Assembly: GCF_000172175.1 (NCBI RefSeq)
Contig: NZ_ABJL02000008.1
Span: forward strand, 3,162,001 to 3,226,000
Length of the DNA: 64,000 nucleotides
Reading direction: 5' to 3'
DNA from: Bacteroides intestinalis DSM 17393
GTDB taxonomy: Bacteria > Bacteroidota > Bacteroidia > Bacteroidales > Bacteroidaceae
A program made the position numbers and the translations under genes. The notes beneath the pieces are model-generated. The model had not been told where the DNA came from. It ran no database searches and saw nothing but the letters and a program-made list of their open reading frames with translations. Each line of letters opens with the position of its first letter. The first letter of the stretch is position 1. Of this stretch, positions 61,242 to 64,000 are shown piece by piece.

Positions 61242-62501
61242 TTACTTTGCGGTGGGACTCATAAATTCATTGATAAATTCGTCTTCTTTCATCAAACCGT
61301 AACAGCCTTCGCAAACAGACGCTTCATCAAAGGTCTGTACACTATCCGGTTCGATACCCGGATACCAGATGAAGAAAGGGATCGGTTCATTGGTATGTGT
61401 GCGAAGCTCACATGGAGTAGGATGATCGGGCAATACGGCAATAGCTACCGGTTCTTCCCAATCTTTCACGGCTTCATATATAGGACCTACAGCACGGCTA
61501 TCCAGATTCTCGATCGTCAGAAGTTTTAAATCCACATTCCCTTCATGTCCGGCCTCATCGCTGGCCTCGATATGTAGATAGACGAAATCATCCGTCTTCA
61601 AGGCTTCCAGTGCGGCAACCACTTTATTTTCATAATTGGTATCATACAGGCCCGTTGCACCTTCCACTGTCAGGCGACGCAAGTCCGCATAATATCCGAT
61701 ACCATTGATCAGATCTACAGCAGAAATCACTGCCCCCCGTTTCACTTGTGGGAACTTATCAGACAAACGTTCCATCTTAGGACGATATCCGGGACTCCAA
61801 GGCCAAATACTGTTAGCCGGGTCTTTCCCTTCCGCCATCCGCTTCTGATTCAACGGATGATTTTCCAAAAGCTCCTGCGAACGCAGGATAAGATCATTAA
61901 TCAAATCAGCGGTTTGTCGCGGAGTCAGTTCTGCACTGCCTTCGGGAACTGTTATATTCTCCGTACCCGGCATCGGTTTCACCAGTAACGGACGGAAAGG
62001 TTTCAACGGCACATCGTGCGGTGGCGTACAATCGATACGTTTATCTCCACCTTTGATCACCAATAAATGACGATATTGCACGCCTGTATAGAAACACACC
62101 CGCTCATTACCCAGATGTTCCTGCAAGTACTTCACCAATACATCGGCTTCTTCCGTTGTGATGTGTCCGGCAGAATGGTTTTTAATATGATCGCCTTCAA
62201 TGCAAATGATGTTACAACGCATTGCCATCTCGCCCGGTTTCAAATCTACACCGATGCTGGCAGCTTCCAGAGGTCCTCGTCCTTCATAAACTTTCGGCAG
62301 GTCATAGCCCAGAACGGACATATTCGCGACCTCACTACCGGGATGGAAACCATCGGCAACAGTTTTCAACCGTCCCGTACGTCCCATGCTCGCCAGTTTA
62401 TCCATATAAGGCGTCTTGGCATATTGCATCAGCGTCTTACCGCCCAATGACTCCACAGGCCAATCCGCCATTCCATCGCCTAATATGATTATATGTTTCA
62501 T
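61242..62501 (-). CDS. ApgM-type cofactor-independent phosphoglycerate mutase homologue; putative homoserine kinase
   Basis: 419 residues from the ATG at 62501; a TTG 18 bases further up would overlap thrA and is unlikely. Alkaline-phosphatase-superfamily signatures: IILGDGMADWPVESLGGKTL, EVANMSVLGYDLPKVYEGRG (metal/Ser site), HIEASDEAGHEGNVDLK and LPDHPTPCELRTHTNEPIPF. By sequence it is an archaeal-type 2,3-bisphosphoglycerate-independent phosphoglycerate mutase. It lies 4 bases after thrA and before thrC, exactly where homoserine kinase (thrB) belongs. From memory, genetic work in B. thetaiotaomicron assigned homoserine kinase activity to such a gene. I therefore favour homoserine kinase but the direct evidence here is only position. 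Confidence 0.85.
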   Translation of the reverse strand: MKHIIILGDGMADWPVESLGGKTLMQYAKTPYMDKLASMGRTGRLKTVADGFHPGSEVANMSVLGYDLPKVYEGRGPLEAASIGVDLKPGEMAMRCNIICIEGDHIKNHSAGHITTEEADVLVKYLQEHLGNERVCFYTGVQYRHLLVIKGGDKRIDCTPPHDVPLKPFRPLLVKPMPGTENITVPEGSAELTPRQTADLINDLILRSQELLENHPLNQKRMAEGKDPANSIWPWSPGYRPKMERLSDKFPQVKRGAVISAVDLINGIGYYADLRRLTVEGATGLYDTNYENKVVAALEALKTDDFVYLHIEASDEAGHEGNVDLKLLTIENLDSRAVGPIYEAVKDWEEPVAIAVLPDHPTPCELRTHTNEPIPFFIWYPGIEPDSVQTFDEASVCEGCYGLMKEDEFINEFMSPTAK

Positions 62502-62505
62502 TTTA

Positions 62506-64000
62506 TTAAACATTTGCAATACTCATGATATCCGCAAATACACCTGCCGCCGTCACTCCGGCACCGGCACCGTATCCTTGTATCATCATCGGATATTCTT
62601 TATAACGTTCTGTAGTCAGCAGAATAATATTGTTACTACCTTCCAGACCATAGAACGGATGATTTACACCCACTTCCTGCAGGCCGACTGATGCTTTGCC
62701 ATTCTCTAGTTTAGCAACAAAACGCCAGTGCTTGTTCTCAGCTTCCAGTACCTTGCGACGGGCTTCAAAGTCCGCATCCAGACTCGGCACTTTCTTCCAG
62801 AAATCATCCAGTGAACCTTCAAAGAAATCATCGGGCACGAACAAATTCTTTTCTACATCCGACTGTTCCAGTCTGTAACCGGCTTCACGTGCCAAGATCA
62901 CCAGTTTACGGATAACGTCCTTGCCACTCAGGTCGATACGCGGGTCCGGTTCGGAGTAACGTTCTTCCTGCGCCATCTTAATGGTCTTGCTGAAAGGAAT
63001 ATCCGCACTGATCTTATTAAAGATATAATTCAGTGTACCACTCAGTACAGCTTCAATCTTCAATATCTTGTCACCGCTATGGATAAGGTCATTGATCGTA
63101 TTGATAATCGGAAGTCCCGCACCCACATTCGTTTCAAAGAGATACTTCACACCACGCTGACGGGCAATCTGTTTCAATTCACGGTAGTTCTCATATTCCG
63201 AGGAAGCGGCAATTTTATTGGCAGCTACTACAGAAACGTTGTGTAACAACAAGTCTTTGTACAAGGAAGCAACTGCCGCACTTGCCGTACAGTCTACAAA
63301 TACTGAGTTGAAGATATTCATACCGATAATCTCGTCACGCAAAGTTTCCAGCGTGCTCGGTTTACCCTTCTCTGCCAGTTCTGCACGAAAATCTGTCAGA
63401 TCGAAGCCTTCACGGCTAAACATAGCCCGGTCGGCATCAGCGATACCCACAATATGTAGCTTCAATCCATTCTCCATCATCAGCTTCTGCTGTTGGCAAC
63501 GGATTTGTTCCACAAGGCTACCGCCTACCGTACCGATACCGCAAATAAAGAGGTTCAGTACCTGATATTCCGACAGGAAGAATGAATCGTGGATAACATT
63601 CAATGATTTACGCAATGATTTGGAATCCACTACAAATGAGATATTTGTTTCCGAAGCACCCTGAGCACAAGCTATCACATTGATACCGTTACGTCCCAAC
63701 GTACCGAACAGCTTTCCGGCAATACCCGGCGTATGCTTCATATTTTCACCTACGATAGCTACCGTAGCCAGGTTCTTCTCCGCCTGTATAGGAGAGATCT
63801 CTCCCATTTCAATCTCTTTGGCAAACTCTTCATTCAGTACTTCACATGCCAGATCGGCATCCGCATTACGCACACCGATAGACGTAGAGTTCTCCGAAGA
63901 TGCCTGAGATACAAGGAACACACTGATGCCATTCTTTGCCAGTGCCTTAAAGATGCGATAGTTCACACCAATCACACCTACCATACCCAGACCCTGCACA
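62506..64000 (-). CDS. thrA: Bifunctional aspartate kinase / homoserine dehydrogenase (5' part beyond window)
   Basis: The frame is open to the right edge, so only about 498 C-terminal codons are present and the aspartate kinase catalytic domain lies outside. Visible: ACT-type regulatory domains (~1-150; VGVIGVNYRIFKALAKNGIS, VAIVGENMKHTPGIAGKLFG), then homoserine dehydrogenase with the NAD(P) loop FICGIGTVGGSLVEQI, DCTASAAVASLYKDLL, AANKIAAS and substrate region LSGTLNYIFNKI. It performs the first and third steps from aspartate to threonine and is usually inhibited by threonine through the ACT domains. It stops 4 bases before the phosphoglycerate-mutase-like gene, so the three form one operon. 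Confidence 0.96.
   Translation of the reverse strand, partial: VQGLGMVGVIGVNYRIFKALAKNGISVFLVSQASSENSTSIGVRNADADLACEVLNEEFAKEIEMGEISPIQAEKNLATVAIVGENMKHTPGIAGKLFGTLGRNGINVIACAQGASETNISFVVDSKSLRKSLNVIHDSFFLSEYQVLNLFICGIGTVGGSLVEQIRCQQQKLMMENGLKLHIVGIADADRAMFSREGFDLTDFRAELAEKGKPSTLETLRDEIIGMNIFNSVFVDCTASAAVASLYKDLLLHNVSVVAANKIAASSEYENYRELKQIARQRGVKYLFETNVGAGLPIINTINDLIHSGDKILKIEAVLSGTLNYIFNKISADIPFSKTIKMAQEERYSEPDPRIDLSGKDVIRKLVILAREAGYRLEQSDVEKNLFVPDDFFEGSLDDFWKKVPSLDADFEARRKVLEAENKHWRFVAKLENGKASVGLQEVGVNHPFYGLEGSNNIILLTTERYKEYPMMIQGYGAGAGVTAAGVFADIMSIANV

Noticed and set aside
62501..62519. Upstream TTG start for the phosphoglycerate-mutase-like gene
   Set aside because: It would overlap thrA and add six residues before the conserved start of the family; the ATG at 62501 gives the expected N-terminus.
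1..64000. Insertion sequences, integrases, tRNA or rRNA genes
   Set aside because: No transposase or recombinase reading frame and no cloverleaf or rRNA sequence were recognised on either strand.

Overview
The window looks like a Bacteroides (Bacteroidota) chromosome segment. Evidence seen in the sequence: a SusC/SusD pair with a DUF3823 lipoprotein, many exported glycoside hydrolases with Bacteroides-style lipoprotein signals, an ECF sigma / FecR anti-sigma / TonB receptor set, promoters of the TAnnTTTG (-7) and TTTG (-33) type, an almost complete lack of strong Shine-Dalgarno sequences, and a thiamine-uptake operon of the TPP-riboswitch / TonB receptor / PnuT / thiamine pyrophosphokinase kind typical of gut Bacteroides. 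The species cannot be named from the sequence alone.

Layout. 1 to about 40.4 kb is a large polysaccharide utilisation locus (PUL), nearly all on the minus strand. From its upstream (right) end it has a GH2 enzyme (37165-40392), a membrane-spanning regulator with a LamG/Kelch-like sensor half and a SARP-like DNA-binding half (34384-36972), susC, susD and a DUF3823 lipoprotein (28150-34147, closed by a terminator), a second enzyme cluster (GH2, DUF5010-like, GH3; 20420-27883), a third (GH2 with PA14, double beta-helix protein; 13636-19852), a lone plus-strand acetylesterase (11822-13300), and a fourth cluster (GH2, GH71/99-like, acetylesterase, heparinase II/III-like lyase, GH92; 11595 to beyond the left edge). 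Together these would import and dismantle one branched, O-acetylated, probably uronic-acid-containing glycan. The exact glycan cannot be read from the sequence.

40.8-53.1 kb is mixed: a Crp/Fnr regulator, an RlmJ-like methyltransferase, a candidate small RNA with its own consensus promoter and terminator, a DUF1622 membrane protein, a porin remnant, a tandem CE12 (rhamnogalacturonan acetylesterase-like) protein, an ECF sigma - LruC lipoprotein - FecR - STN/TonB receptor cluster, a small hypothetical gene and an MscS channel. 53.2-57.0 kb is the TPP-riboswitch-controlled thiamine uptake operon, followed by a convergent EamA exporter, a ParE/RelE-type toxin-antitoxin pair and a hypothetical protein. 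59.9-64.0 kb is the threonine operon thrA - phosphoglycerate-mutase-like putative homoserine kinase - thrC, running off the right edge.

Between genes there is unusual repeat structure. Three intergenic regions (20147-20301, 27990-28077, 59617-59726) carry short arrays with a strict 22-bp period but different sequences. A fourth (47732-47764) has an 11-bp period. A palindromic element family occurs in two full copies (40579-40671, 59284-59395) plus a fragment inside the thiamine operon (56271-56305). No tRNA, rRNA, transposase or CRISPR array was seen.
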